Positions 41,607-50,984 of a DNA stretch of 64,000 bases are shown here, in pieces (positions within the stretch are counted from its first letter, which is position 1; each line of letters opens with the position of its first letter). The position numbers were made by a program, and so were the translations under genes. The notes beneath the pieces are model-generated. The model was not told the origin of the DNA. It did no database searches and worked only from the letters and a program-made list of their open reading frames with translations. This DNA is from Allocatelliglobosispora scoriae (GTDB lineage Bacteria; Actinomycetota; Actinomycetes; Mycobacteriales; Micromonosporaceae): contig NZ_JACHMN010000003.1 in the NCBI RefSeq assembly GCF_014204945.1, forward strand, positions 992,001 to 1,056,000. Reading direction: 5' to 3'.

Positions 41607-44081
41607 ATGACGCTCACCGACCGCCTCCCAGACAGCCCGGATCCCGACGCGCTCTTCGACGCCTTCGCGGGCTGGGTGTCGGAGCAGGGGATCACCCTCT
41701 ACCCGGCGCAGGAGGAGGCGCTGATCGAGATCGTCTCCGGCGCCAATGTCATCCTGAGTACGCCGACCGGCTCCGGCAAGAGCCTCGTCGCCGCGGGCGC
41801 GCACTTCGCCTCGATGGCCCTGCGCCGGCGCACCTTCTACACCGCGCCGATCAAGGCCCTGGTCTCGGAGAAGTTCTTCGCGCTCTGTGCCACCTTCGGC
41901 CCGGACAATGTGGGCATGATGACCGGCGACGCGGCGGTCAACGCCGACGCCCCGATCATCTGCTGCACCGCCGAGATCCTCGCCAACCTGGCCCTGCGCG
42001 ACGGCGAGGACGCCGACGTCGGCCAGGTGGTGATGGACGAGTTCCACTTCTACTCCGAGCCCGACCGCGGCTGGGCCTGGCAGATCCCGATCATCGAGCT
42101 GCCGGATGTGCAGTTCATCCTGATGTCGGCCACGCTGGGCGACATGTCGCGGTTCAAGGAGGACCTGACCCGGCGTACCGGTCGGCCCACCTCGGTGGTG
42201 AGCTCCGTCGAGCGGCCGGTGCCGCTGCACTACTCCTACGTCACGACGCCGCTGCACGAGACGATCGAGGAGATGCTCTCCACGAAGCAGACCCCGGTCT
42301 ACATCGTGCACTTCACCCAGGCCGCCGCGCTGGAGCAGGCGAGCGCGCTGATGAGCATCAACATGTGTACGCGGGCGGAGAAGGACGCCATCGCCGAGCT
42401 GATCGGCAACTTCCGCTTCACGGCCGGCTTCGGCAAGACCCTGTCCCGGCTGGTCCGCCACGGCATCGGCGTCCACCACGCCGGCATGCTGCCGAAATAC
42501 CGCCGCCTCGTCGAGCTGCTCGCCCAGGCCGGGCTGCTCAAGGTCATCTGCGGGACCGACACGCTCGGCGTCGGCATCAACCTGCCGATCCGCACCGTGC
42601 TCTTCACCGGCCTCAACAAATTCGACGGCATCAAGATGCGGCTGCTCAAGGCACGTGAGTTCCACCAGATCGCGGGCCGGGCCGGCCGGGCGGGCTATGA
42701 CACGATCGGCCGGGTCATCGTGCAGGCCCCCGACCACGTCATCGAGAACGAGAAGGCCGTCGCGAAGCTCGCCGGTGATCCGAAGAAGCTGCGCAAGCTG
42801 GTCCGCAAGAAGCCGCCGGAGGGCTTCATCGGCTGGGGCGAGCCGACCTTCGAGCGGCTCGTCGCCGCCGAGCCCGAGGCGCTCACCTCCAGCTTCCACG
42901 TCAGCCACTCGATGGTCCTCAACGTCATCGAGCGCGGCGGCGACGTCTTCGACAACATGCGCTTCCTGCTCACCGACAACCACGAGACGCCGACAGCCCA
43001 GCGGGCGCACATCCGCCGGACGATCGCGATCTACCGCGCGTTGCGGACAGCCGGGATCGTCGAGCAGAGCGAGAGCGGCGAGATCAGGGTGACCGGCGAC
43101 CTGCAGCTGGGGTTCGCGCTCAACCAGCCGCTGTCGCCGTTCGCCGTCGCCGCGATCGAGCTGCTCGACGCGGCGTCGCCGACCTACGTCCTCGACGTGG
43201 TCTCGATTATCGAGTCCACGCTGGAGAACCCGCGCCAGATCCTCTACGCCCAACAGGACAAGGCGAAGGGCGACGCCGTCGCGCGGATGAAGGCCGACGG
43301 CATCGAATATGAGGAGCGGATGGCGCTGCTGGAGAACGTGACCTACCCCAAGCCCCTGGAGGAGCTGCTGGAGGTCGCGTTCGACAGCTACCGCAAGGGC
43401 CACCCGTGGGTCGCCGACCAGGTGCTCTCCCCGAAGTCCGTCGTGCGCGACATGTTCGAGCAGGCGATGAGCTTCGTGGAATATGTGAGCTTCTACAACC
43501 TCGCCCGCTCCGAGGGGCTGGTGCTGCGCTACCTCGCCGACGCCTATCGCGCGCTGCGCCAGACCGTGCCCTCGGACGCCAAGACCGAGGAGATGCACGA
43601 CCTGATCGAGTGGCTCGGCGAGCTGGTCCGGCAGGTCGACTCCAGCCTGCTCGACGAGTGGGAGCAGCTGCAGAACCCGGGCGCGATGCCGGTCGAGATC
43701 GTGCCGCCCGCCGTCACCCGCAACGTGCGCGCCTTCCGGGTGCAGGTGCGCAACGCGCTCTTCCGGCGGGTGGAGCTCGCGTCGCTGCGCCGCTTCTACG
43801 ACCTGGGCGAGCTCGACGGCGAGAGCGGTTGGGACTCCGATGCGTGGCGCGAGGCGCTGGAGCCGTACTTCGAGGACTTCGACGAGATCGGCACCGGCCC
43901 GGCCGCGCGTGGACCGGCGATGCTGCTCATCACCGAGGAGCCGGGGGTCTGGCGGGTCCGGCAGATCATCGACGACCCCGACGGCGACCACGACTGGGGC
44001 ATCTCCGCCGAGGTCGACCTGGCCGAGTCGGACGAGCAGGGCGAAGCGGTCGTCCGCATCACGGATGTGGGCCGGCTGTAG
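41607..44081 (+). CDS. DEAD/DEAH-box helicase with DUF3516 C-terminal domain
   Basis: An 824-residue SF2 helicase. Motif I is TPTGSGKS (52-59), motif II DEFH (144-147), motif III SAT in LMSATLGD, and motif VI QIAGRAGRAGYD. HHAGMLPKYRRLVELLAQ and CGTDTLGVGINLPIRT are Ski2-like. The C-terminal 350 residues match the actinobacterial DUF3516 helicase family. Probably acts on RNA or DNA structures; the role is unknown. ATG 41607 follows AGGGGACC; a longer in-frame version from 41583 lacks a good start. Confidence 0.9.
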   Translation: MTLTDRLPDSPDPDALFDAFAGWVSEQGITLYPAQEEALIEIVSGANVILSTPTGSGKSLVAAGAHFASMALRRRTFYTAPIKALVSEKFFALCATFGPDNVGMMTGDAAVNADAPIICCTAEILANLALRDGEDADVGQVVMDEFHFYSEPDRGWAWQIPIIELPDVQFILMSATLGDMSRFKEDLTRRTGRPTSVVSSVERPVPLHYSYVTTPLHETIEEMLSTKQTPVYIVHFTQAAALEQASALMSINMCTRAEKDAIAELIGNFRFTAGFGKTLSRLVRHGIGVHHAGMLPKYRRLVELLAQAGLLKVICGTDTLGVGINLPIRTVLFTGLNKFDGIKMRLLKAREFHQIAGRAGRAGYDTIGRVIVQAPDHVIENEKAVAKLAGDPKKLRKLVRKKPPEGFIGWGEPTFERLVAAEPEALTSSFHVSHSMVLNVIERGGDVFDNMRFLLTDNHETPTAQRAHIRRTIAIYRALRTAGIVEQSESGEIRVTGDLQLGFALNQPLSPFAVAAIELLDAASPTYVLDVVSIIESTLENPRQILYAQQDKAKGDAVARMKADGIEYEERMALLENVTYPKPLEELLEVAFDSYRKGHPWVADQVLSPKSVVRDMFEQAMSFVEYVSFYNLARSEGLVLRYLADAYRALRQTVPSDAKTEEMHDLIEWLGELVRQVDSSLLDEWEQLQNPGAMPVEIVPPAVTRNVRAFRVQVRNALFRRVELASLRRFYDLGELDGESGWDSDAWREALEPYFEDFDEIGTGPAARGPAMLLITEEPGVWRVRQIIDDPDGDHDWGISAEVDLAESDEQGEAVVRITDVGRL

Positions 44082-44101
44082 CCCACCCACCCACCCACTT
44101 A

Positions 44102-44223
44102 CCTGAATTTTAATGCTGGACACGCCACAAAAACTGCAACCAATGTCAGGATCGATCTCGCGCTGAGAGTTGATCCTGACATTGGTTGCAGGCTGGACGG
44201 CGTGTCCAGCATTAAAATTCAGG
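44102..44223. repeat. 122-bp nested inverted repeat between convergent genes
   Basis: Outer 25-nt arms (44102-44126 and 44199-44223) contain CCTGAATTTTAATGCTGGAC. Inner 20-nt arms (44134-44153 and 44172-44191) read CTGCAACCAATGTCAGGATC. Both are perfect; 7-nt unpaired spacers on each side separate them. It nearly fills the gap between the DUF3516 helicase and the M1 peptidase. Likely a bidirectional terminator, or a small miniature transposable element. Confidence 0.92.
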
Positions 44224-44225
44224 GG

Positions 44226-45680
44226 TTAGCTGATCTTGGGGGTGGTGGGGGAGTCCAGCCAGGTGTTGATCAAGGTGGTGAAGTCCTCGCCGGTGTGCTT
44301 GTTGACGAAGGCGATGAACGCCGCCCGGTCCTGCGCCGTGTTCCGGTGCTGCTGCACCCAGTCCCTGGCCAGCGCGAAGAAGCGCTGATCGCCGATCTTC
44401 TTGTGGATCTGGTGCAGCATCAGCGCCGGGCAGATGTAGACGTTGCTCTCGGCGAAGCGGCCCGGGTCCGGCTTGCCGGGCGGCCCGGCCCGCTCGCGCA
44501 GGTCGGTGTCGACGAGGCGGATCTGCCGCTCCCAGCTGCTCATGCTGATGCCGTCGCGCTCGTTCATGTAGAGGTACTGGACGTACATCGCCCAGCCCTC
44601 GTTGAGCCACAGGTCCCGCCAGTTCGAGGTGGTGACGGCATCGCCGAACCACTGGTGGGCGTACTCGTGGAGCAGATCGCCGTCGATGCGGTCGCTCCGG
44701 CTGGCGCCCATCGTGATCATCTGCTGCGTCTCCATCCCCGAGGTCGAGGCGACCAGGACGACGCCGGCGGTGTCGAAGGGGTAGGGCCCGAACCGCTCCT
44801 CCAGCCACGCCAGGTGTGCGGACCCCTTGCGCAGGGCGGGCAGCACATCCTCGTCGACGCCGGGGCGGTACCAGTAGGTCAGCGGGATGCCGTGCGGCCC
44901 CGTCGCCGTCTCCTTCCGGTATTTCCCGACGACGAGGGTGGTGAGGTAGCTCGCGACCGGGACGGAGCTCGCGTAACGGAACGTATTGCCCTGCTGGCCC
45001 TTCGGGGTGCCGCTGGCGATCCCGGACCAGCCCGCGGGCACCGTGATCGCGATGTCGTAGAGCGCCTTGTCGGAGGGCTGGTCGTTCACGGGGTACCAGG
45101 TGAACGCCCCGAACGGCTCCTGCATGGTCCAGAGCCCGCCCTCGCTGGTGATCGTCAGCCCGAGCTCCTCGACATCGGCGCGGTGCGACGGCATCGGCAC
45201 GGTGTCCGGCGTACCGGTGTAACGCACCACCACCGTAGCCGCGGCGCCCGCCTTCAGCGGCGCGTCGACGACCAGCTTCGAGCCGGAGACCTTCGCGGTC
45301 CGCGCGGCGCCGTCCACGGTCACACCCCCCAGCCGGTACGCCGAGGAGAAGTCCAGCCGCACCTCGGCGAGGTCCTTCACGGCCCGGAGCTTGACGTCGG
45401 CCACCCCGGTGAGGGTCTTCGTGGCGGGCGCCCAGGTGAGGTCGAGCCCATAGCGCAGCACGTCCAGCCCCGGATTGCCGTACTGCGGATAGATCGGATC
45501 GGCGATCGGGGTCGACGAGCCGTCCGTCGGACCGGCCGGGGCGGTCGGGGCGGGACTGCCCGACGGCAGCGTGGCCGGAGCCGGGGTGGGCAGGTCGGGC
45601 AGGCTGATGGGGTGGCTCGGCGTGCAGCCGCCGACCAGCGCGATGGCGACTGCGGCGGCGACGAGGGGGGTGCGGCGCAT
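44226..45680 (-). CDS. M1-family aminopeptidase lipoprotein
   Basis: A 484-residue gluzincin. Residues 1-19 form a lipoprotein signal with lipobox VGGC (Cys19), so it is anchored outside the membrane. A Pro/Ser/Thr-rich linker and the M1 beta-sandwich N-terminal domain follow. The zinc site is HEYAH (338-342) with the third ligand in NEGWA (Glu361). The substrate-recognition GxMEN motif appears as SGMETQ (314-319), so exopeptidase preference may differ. It may process extracellular peptides. Confidence 0.9.
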   Translation of the reverse strand: MRRTPLVAAAVAIALVGGCTPSHPISLPDLPTPAPATLPSGSPAPTAPAGPTDGSSTPIADPIYPQYGNPGLDVLRYGLDLTWAPATKTLTGVADVKLRAVKDLAEVRLDFSSAYRLGGVTVDGAARTAKVSGSKLVVDAPLKAGAAATVVVRYTGTPDTVPMPSHRADVEELGLTITSEGGLWTMQEPFGAFTWYPVNDQPSDKALYDIAITVPAGWSGIASGTPKGQQGNTFRYASSVPVASYLTTLVVGKYRKETATGPHGIPLTYWYRPGVDEDVLPALRKGSAHLAWLEERFGPYPFDTAGVVLVASTSGMETQQMITMGASRSDRIDGDLLHEYAHQWFGDAVTTSNWRDLWLNEGWAMYVQYLYMNERDGISMSSWERQIRLVDTDLRERAGPPGKPDPGRFAESNVYICPALMLHQIHKKIGDQRFFALARDWVQQHRNTAQDRAAFIAFVNKHTGEDFTTLINTWLDSPTTPKIS

Positions 45681-45722
45681 CCGGCCACCCTAGAGCAGGC
45701 GGCCGGCGTGGCGGACCCCGCG

Positions 45723-46322
45723 TCAGCCCCGTTCGGCCCGGGCGTCGAGCGCGGCCTGGGCGAAGGCCCGGTGCACGCTCGTCTCGCCGGTCGCCCGCCA
45801 GGCGAGGCCCCAGCCCCGCTCCGGCGACTCGTCGACCGGCAGGCAGATGATGTCGGGCTCGTCGACCGGCAGCGGGCTGAGCTGGATGTCGACGTCACCG
45901 GCGCGCAGCGGTCCGAAGGGGTCGCTGTGGTGCACCTCGCGGATCTGCAGCTCGCAGCCGGGGTGCCGGGCGCGGAAGAGCCGGGTGATCGGCGCGAGCT
46001 CTTGGCCCAGGGTGCTGGTGATGCCGAGCGCCAGGGTGCCGGTGTGCCCGCGCGCGCTCGCCGCGGCGGTGGCGAAGCCGTCCTGGATGCGCCGGTAGCC
46101 CGCGTCGAGATCGGCGTAGAGGTGCCGGCCGATCGGGGTCAGCGCGACGCGCGGGTCGTCGCGGCCGTTGGCCGGCTCGAAGAGCGACGCGCCGACGCGC
46201 CGTTCCTGCTCGGCGATGGAGAGGCGGACCTGTTCCGCCGAGAGCTGCAGCCGATCGGCCGTACGGCCGACGTGCAGCTCCTCGGCGAGCGCGAGGAAGA
46301 TCTCGATGTCGCGTAGTTCCAC
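45723..46322 (-). CDS. LysR-family regulator, shortened effector domain
   Basis: A 199-residue protein; normal LysR regulators have about 300. The winged helix (MELRDIEIFLALAEELHVGR, then TADRLQLSAEQVRLSIAEQE) and LTPIGRHLYADLDAGYRRI linker helix are complete. The effector domain begins normally (GTLALGITSTLGQELAPITR, PGCELQIREVHHSDPFGPLR) but jumps from PDIICLPVDESPERGWGLAWR to the C-terminal helix. The central part of the effector domain seems to be deleted. It may still bind DNA. A palindrome just upstream suits autoregulation. Confidence 0.8.
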   Translation of the reverse strand: MELRDIEIFLALAEELHVGRTADRLQLSAEQVRLSIAEQERRVGASLFEPANGRDDPRVALTPIGRHLYADLDAGYRRIQDGFATAAASARGHTGTLALGITSTLGQELAPITRLFRARHPGCELQIREVHHSDPFGPLRAGDVDIQLSPLPVDEPDIICLPVDESPERGWGLAWRATGETSVHRAFAQAALDARAERG

Positions 46323-46337
46323 GCCAGGCCTCCGTCA

Positions 46338-46360
46338 TCGATAACGCTATGGATTATCGA
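46338..46360. promoter_or_regulatory. Candidate LysR operator
   Basis: TCGATAA and TTATCGA (7-nt arms) are separated by 9 bp, with a T-N11-A-type core. The site begins 16 bp before the LysR gene start. LysR regulators usually bind such sites at their own promoters. The rest of 46361-46466 holds nothing identified. Confidence 0.45.
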
Positions 46361-46466
46361 CCATTCGCGGATCATGCATTGTTGGTGGGCTGCTGGGTTG
46401 CGATTGTGGACTGACTCGCGACGGATTGGCAAGAGCCCGGGCTGTTTCTGACGCGCCCTGGTGGCG

Positions 46467-47264
46467 CTACTCGGAACCGTCGGCGTTCTCGACCGGGGTC
46501 GGCAGTGGACGTTTCGCGGTGATCCCGTCGCCGGAGGACCGGCCGCGCAGGTGGCGGCCGATCCACGGCAGCAGGTAGCGGCGCAGCCACAGCACCTCGG
46601 CGCGGGCGGCGGCGAGCGCGCTCCGGTCGGGCGTGCCGGGCAGGGGCCGGGTCCACGAATCGTCGAATCCGGGCAGGCCGGCGGCGTGGGCGAGGCCGAG
46701 CGCGATCCGGGCGTGCCCGTCGGAGTTGGCGTGCAGGCGGTCCTCGCTCCACAGGCGCGGATCGGAGGCGACCGGGTGGACCCCGAGATCCAGCAGGATC
46801 GCCCCGCTGCGGGCGCTGGCCTCGCGCAACGCCTCGTTGAGCGCGGCGAACCGGGGCCGCAGCGGCTTCGCCATCGGCATCACCGGTCCGGGGTCGGGCA
46901 TCGTGAAGGTGAGCACGGTCGCACCCTGGCTGACCAGGGCGTGCTGCATGGCGAAGACGTGCTCGCCGACGGCCGCCGCGTCGAAGGAGCGGCGCAGCAC
47001 GTCGTTGGTGCCGGAGACGACGGTGGCGAGGTCGGGCCGCAGGTCGAGCGCGACCGGGAGCTGCTCGTCGTGGATCTCCGCGGTCACCTTCCCCCGGATC
47101 GCGAGGTTGGCATATTCCAGGCCACCTTCGGGGCCGCTGTCGCGCTGGGCCCGCGCCACGTGGGCGGCGAACCTGTCCGCCCAGCCGCGGAAGCCACCAC
47201 GGCCGTCGGGGTCGTCGAGACCCTCACTGGTGCTGTCGCCGATCGCCACGTACCGCTGGAACAT
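46467..47264 (-). CDS. SGNH/GDSL-type hydrolase
   Basis: A 265-residue esterase-like protein. Block I is VAIGDSTSEGLDDP (nucleophile Ser in GDS), block II NLAIRGK, block III VSGTNDVLRR, and block V SEDRLHANSDGH (Asp/His). No signal peptide is present, so it is likely cytosolic. It hydrolyses acyl esters, but the natural substrate is unknown. It stands alone, 3' to the kinase-like gene. Confidence 0.88.
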   Translation of the reverse strand: MFQRYVAIGDSTSEGLDDPDGRGGFRGWADRFAAHVARAQRDSGPEGGLEYANLAIRGKVTAEIHDEQLPVALDLRPDLATVVSGTNDVLRRSFDAAAVGEHVFAMQHALVSQGATVLTFTMPDPGPVMPMAKPLRPRFAALNEALREASARSGAILLDLGVHPVASDPRLWSEDRLHANSDGHARIALGLAHAAGLPGFDDSWTRPLPGTPDRSALAAARAEVLWLRRYLLPWIGRHLRGRSSGDGITAKRPLPTPVENADGSE

Positions 47265-48091
47265 CAGGCAAGGCTAACGGCCCGCCGAGCGAGGTTGATA
47301 TTGGCGGTCAGGGTCGACCGCATGGACTCCGGGACCCGGCCGTCGCGCAGGTGCACCCGCCACTCCCGGCACGCGAGCAGCATCAGGTGCACGGCGTAGG
47401 ACCGGTCGATGCCCTCCTGGCGTACCCGGTCCTCGATCAGGGGTGCCACCCACGGGTTGCCGGGTGCCCAGAGCAGGCGGATCACGGCCCAGTCCACGCC
47501 GGGCAGCCGCAGCCCGGTGTGCTCCAGGTCGATCAGGCCGACCGAGCCGGGCGAGATCAGGATGTTGGAGGCGAGCGGGTCGCCGTGCTCCGGCCGGACC
47601 GCGGTGGCCCCGTCGAGGAGCTGCTCGACGAGCTCCCGGTCCCGGGGGCGGAGCTGACCGGAGGCCGCCTGGCGGTCGATGAGGGACGCGGTGGGCAGCT
47701 CCGCCGGGCCGAGCGCCGTGCCCGCCGACCACGAGTGCAGCTGGGCGAGAGCGTCGAGGACCCGCCAGACGCCGATCGGATCCAGCCCCGACGGGTAGCG
47801 CCCCGGCGCCAGGACCGTCCCGGGCAGCCGCTCCAGCACCAGGCATCGATCGGTCTCGTGGAGCAGCTTCGGCAGGCGGACCGGGGGCGGATGCTCGCCG
47901 AGCGAGGCGTAGAGTCCTCGCTCCCAGGCCTGCCGCTCGATCCAGTGCGGATCTTCGCTGGTCAGGACCTTCGCCACCACGGCCCGGCCACGGAAGGTCC
48001 CGCTCACCACATAGGACTTGTCGCTGTCCCGGATCGTTCGCTCGGTGATCACACCGATCGCGTCGAGGTGTGCGAGATGCGATTCGCTCAC
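47264..48091 (-). CDS. Aminoglycoside phosphotransferase-like kinase
   Basis: A 275-residue APH/choline-kinase-fold protein. The ATP lysine lies in AVVAKVLTSED. The Brenner motif HGDPLASNILI gives catalytic Asp, and GLIDLEHTG carries the metal-binding Asp. It could phosphorylate a small molecule; resistance is not implied. I chose GTG 48091, which begins close to the domain; GTG 48190 adds 33 residues encoded by a more AT-rich, promoter-like stretch. It overlaps the SGNH gene by 1 nt. Confidence 0.75.
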   Translation of the reverse strand: MSESHLAHLDAIGVITERTIRDSDKSYVVSGTFRGRAVVAKVLTSEDPHWIERQAWERGLYASLGEHPPPVRLPKLLHETDRCLVLERLPGTVLAPGRYPSGLDPIGVWRVLDALAQLHSWSAGTALGPAELPTASLIDRQAASGQLRPRDRELVEQLLDGATAVRPEHGDPLASNILISPGSVGLIDLEHTGLRLPGVDWAVIRLLWAPGNPWVAPLIEDRVRQEGIDRSYAVHLMLLACREWRVHLRDGRVPESMRSTLTANINLARRAVSLA

Positions 48092-48246
48092 GATGACCGA
48101 GACTACTCGTGAATTCTGAAACCCTCCCAGGTGTCGTATATCCGAAGACAAAGTAGCCAAGCGGCTGAGGTCGTGGGTCTTGCGGATCACCGCGCGTGGG
48201 CAGAGTCTTCAGGGTGGTCAGGTCACCACAACAGGAGGTGCGCGGT

Positions 48247-50550
48247 ATGGCCCGATACCGTCGCGACCACCGGAGAGATACGGTCTCCGGGCACAGTAGA
48301 CGCGGACGACTTCGGTCGATCCGCGTTCGTCTGTTGCTTCCGGTCGTCGTCGCACTCATCGGTGTGGGCGCGCTCGGCCTGGTCCAGACCGCCGAGGCGC
48401 TCAACTCCGCCACCGACGCCCAGCGGTCCCGGCAGATCGCGCAGGCCCTCAGCGCGACCGTCAAGCTCGGCCACCAGCTCGAGCAGGAGGTCGCCGAGAC
48501 GGCGGACCTGCTCCTGCGCGGCGGCACGGCCGGTCAGCAGCTCCTGATCGCCCAGCGGATCCGCACCGAGGAGGCGATGGCCCGGTTCCGCGAGGCGACC
48601 GCCGCCGCGGCGCTCGCCTCACCCGCCGTCCGGGAGCTGCTCGACGAGGCCGAGGAGGAGCTCGACAACCTCTCCACCACGCGCTACCGGGCGCTGCACC
48701 CCGATGTGCCCCCGGGCGGGGTGCCCGTCACCTCCGACCGGGCCGGATCACCCGAGGACTCCTCGCCCGAGGCCGCGTACGACGAGCTCACCCACACCCT
48801 CGTCGCCGTGGCCGAGGCATACGCCGTGCAGCCCGTCGACCCGCGCCTCGCCGCGAGCGCCCGGGTCGTCTCCGTGCTCACCGGCGCCGAGCACCGCGCC
48901 GCCGAGCAGCGCGGACTGCTGCGCGAGGTCTTCACCCGGGGCAGGTTCGAGCCGGGCGAGCTCGCCCAGCTCGGCATGCTGCGCGGGGCCGAGCAGGAGC
49001 GCCTCGCCGAGCTCGACCGGATCGCCACCCCGGTGATGCGGTCCCGCTACGCCGCGGTCGTCTCCGGGGTCGACGTCGAGAACGCCCGCTCGATGATCGA
49101 GAAGGCGCTGCAGGCGGACAGCCGCAGCGACGCGCTCAAGGTCGACTCCGACGCCTGGTACATCGCGCAGACCAACGCCCTGCGCCGCCTCTACCTCTTC
49201 GAGCTCGAGGCGATCGGGGTGCTGGAGGAGGAGGCGACCTTCCAGGCGGCCGTCGCGCAGACCCAGGCGGTCGTCTCCGGCATCAGCACCGCCGCCATCA
49301 TGGCGCTCACCTTCTACGCCGCGCTGTCGCTCGCCGTGCGTACCAGTCGGCGGTTGCGCAACCTGCGCCAGGCGGCGCTGGCGGTGGCCAACACGGAGCT
49401 GCCCGGCGCCATCGCGGCCGTGACCGAGGCACCGAGCCCGGACACCGTGCGGGCCGTCATCGCGGCCTCCACCGAGCGCTCCGCCGCGTCACTGCCCGTC
49501 GACGCCGACGAGATCGGCGAGGTCTCCGCCGCGATCGGTGCGCTGCACCGCCAGGCGCTGCGCCTCGCCTCCGACCAGGCACTGCAGCGCCTCGACATCG
49601 CCGGCGTCTTCGTCGCGCTGTCGCGGCGCGGGCAGACCCTGGTCAACCGGCAGCTCGCCCTGATCGACGAGTTCGAGCTGGTCGAGACCGACCCGGAGAC
49701 GCTGTCGCGGCTGTTCCGCCTCGACCACCTCGCCGCCCGGATGCGGCGCAACGAGGAGAACCTGCTGGTCCTCGCCGGTGGCGAGCCCGGCCGGACCTTC
49801 CCCTATCCGGAGCTGCTCAGCGACGTCGTGCTCGCCGCCGCCGCCGAGATCGAGGACTACGCCCGGATCGACGCCACGGCCGTGCCCGAGCTGTGGGTCT
49901 CCGCCCACTGCGTCGGCGACCTCGTCCACCTCATCGCCGAGCTCGTCGAGAACGCCACCCTCTTCTCGCCGCCGACGAGCCGGGTCCAGGTCTCGACCCA
50001 CCGGGCACCGGAGGAGCTGACGATCAGCGTCTTCGACCGGGGCATCGGGATCCCGGCCGGGCAGCTGGCGCAGATCAACGAACGCCTCGCCCACCCGTCC
50101 CGGCTCACCAGCGAGCTCGCCAGCCGGATGGGTCTGCTCGTCGTCGCCCGGCTCGCCGAGCGGCTGCAGGTCGGCGTCGAGCTGCACAGCGCACCCGGCC
50201 AGGGCACGATGGCCCTGGTCCGGCTGCCCGCGCGGCTGCTCGCCACAGCCGAGGGGGTCGCCGCCCGGCGGAACGCGGAGGCGGCCGCCCGGGCCGCCAG
50301 CGCGCCCGTCGCCGCCTCGGTCGCACCGAAGATCGTTGCCCGGGGCCATGCCCGGCCTGTCGGCAACGGCAACGGCAACGATCTGCCCGTCCGCGATCCG
50401 GGCGACGCCCTCGCCCCGGCGCTGATCGACGACCCGGCGCAGACCGTCGTCCCGGCGACGATCGACCCGGAACTCATCCGCGCCCGCCTCACCAGCCTGG
50501 CCACGGGTATGGCAGCCCACCGCCAGGCCGCTCCGCCCACCCGTCCCTAG
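48247..50550 (+). CDS. Nitrate-sensor-type histidine kinase (CvnA-like)
   Basis: A 767-residue membrane sensor. A first helix (about 28-47) and a second (about 341-365) flank a mostly helical extracellular NIT-like domain. HAMP-like and helical parts follow. The kinase core has RRGQTLVNRQLALIDEFE and FRLDHLAARMRRNEEN, then an ATPase domain with ELVENATLFSPP (N box) and FDRGIGIPAGQLAQIN (G box). The DHp lacks a classic HExxN box, as in conservon kinases. Next to a roadblock protein it forms a partial conservon. AGGAGGTGCG precedes ATG 48247. Confidence 0.88.
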   Translation: MARYRRDHRRDTVSGHSRRGRLRSIRVRLLLPVVVALIGVGALGLVQTAEALNSATDAQRSRQIAQALSATVKLGHQLEQEVAETADLLLRGGTAGQQLLIAQRIRTEEAMARFREATAAAALASPAVRELLDEAEEELDNLSTTRYRALHPDVPPGGVPVTSDRAGSPEDSSPEAAYDELTHTLVAVAEAYAVQPVDPRLAASARVVSVLTGAEHRAAEQRGLLREVFTRGRFEPGELAQLGMLRGAEQERLAELDRIATPVMRSRYAAVVSGVDVENARSMIEKALQADSRSDALKVDSDAWYIAQTNALRRLYLFELEAIGVLEEEATFQAAVAQTQAVVSGISTAAIMALTFYAALSLAVRTSRRLRNLRQAALAVANTELPGAIAAVTEAPSPDTVRAVIAASTERSAASLPVDADEIGEVSAAIGALHRQALRLASDQALQRLDIAGVFVALSRRGQTLVNRQLALIDEFELVETDPETLSRLFRLDHLAARMRRNEENLLVLAGGEPGRTFPYPELLSDVVLAAAAEIEDYARIDATAVPELWVSAHCVGDLVHLIAELVENATLFSPPTSRVQVSTHRAPEELTISVFDRGIGIPAGQLAQINERLAHPSRLTSELASRMGLLVVARLAERLQVGVELHSAPGQGTMALVRLPARLLATAEGVAARRNAEAAARAASAPVAASVAPKIVARGHARPVGNGNGNDLPVRDPGDALAPALIDDPAQTVVPATIDPELIRARLTSLATGMAAHRQAAPPTRP

Positions 50551-50567
50551 CCACGAAGGACGCCCTG

Positions 50568-50984
50568 ATGCCCGACCTGTCCGCCCCCACCGAACCCGAG
50601 AGCCTCGACTGGCTGCTCACCTCCTTCGCCAAGCGCGTTCCGGACGTGACCTACGCCCTCGCCGTCTCGGTCGACGGCCTCGCGCTCGCCGCCACCGCCG
50701 GCCTGCCGCAGGACCAGTCCGACCACCTCTCGGCCATCACCAGCGGGCTCGCCAGCCTCACCGTCGGCGCGGCTCGATGCCTCACCACCGGCCGGGTACG
50801 CCAGACGATCATCGACATGGACGGCGGCGTGCTCCTCGTGATGGCCGTCGGTGACCGGGCGCAGCTCGCCGTCCTCGCCTCCCCGGGCTGCGATCTCGGC
50901 CAGACCGGCTACGAGACCGCCCTGCTGGCTCAGCGCGTCGCGGTGGCGCTGGACCCGGATGCGCGCGTACCGGGCCAGCTGTGA
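50568..50984 (+). CDS. Roadblock/LC7 domain protein (CvnB-like)
   Basis: A 138-residue protein. It has LDWLLTSFAKRVPDVTYALA, AVSVDGLALAATAGL and the dimer strand MDGGVLLVMAVGDRAQLAVL, as in the Roadblock/LC7 family. In conservons CvnB proteins partner the sensor kinase and a small GTPase; the DUF742 and GTPase genes are not here. The gene follows the kinase by 17 nt and its stop overlaps the TAXI gene start (GTGA), so the three are one operon. Confidence 0.88.
   Translation: MPDLSAPTEPESLDWLLTSFAKRVPDVTYALAVSVDGLALAATAGLPQDQSDHLSAITSGLASLTVGAARCLTTGRVRQTIIDMDGGVLLVMAVGDRAQLAVLASPGCDLGQTGYETALLAQRVAVALDPDARVPGQL

Noticed and set aside
41475-44123. 882-residue open frame antisense to the DUF3516 helicase
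   Set aside because: Helicase motifs I, II and VI are on the plus strand. The antisense start also lies in the hairpin and repeat region.
46361-46466. Short gene between the LysR and SGNH genes
   Set aside because: Small frames exist but none has a ribosome binding site, conserved motif or sensible composition.
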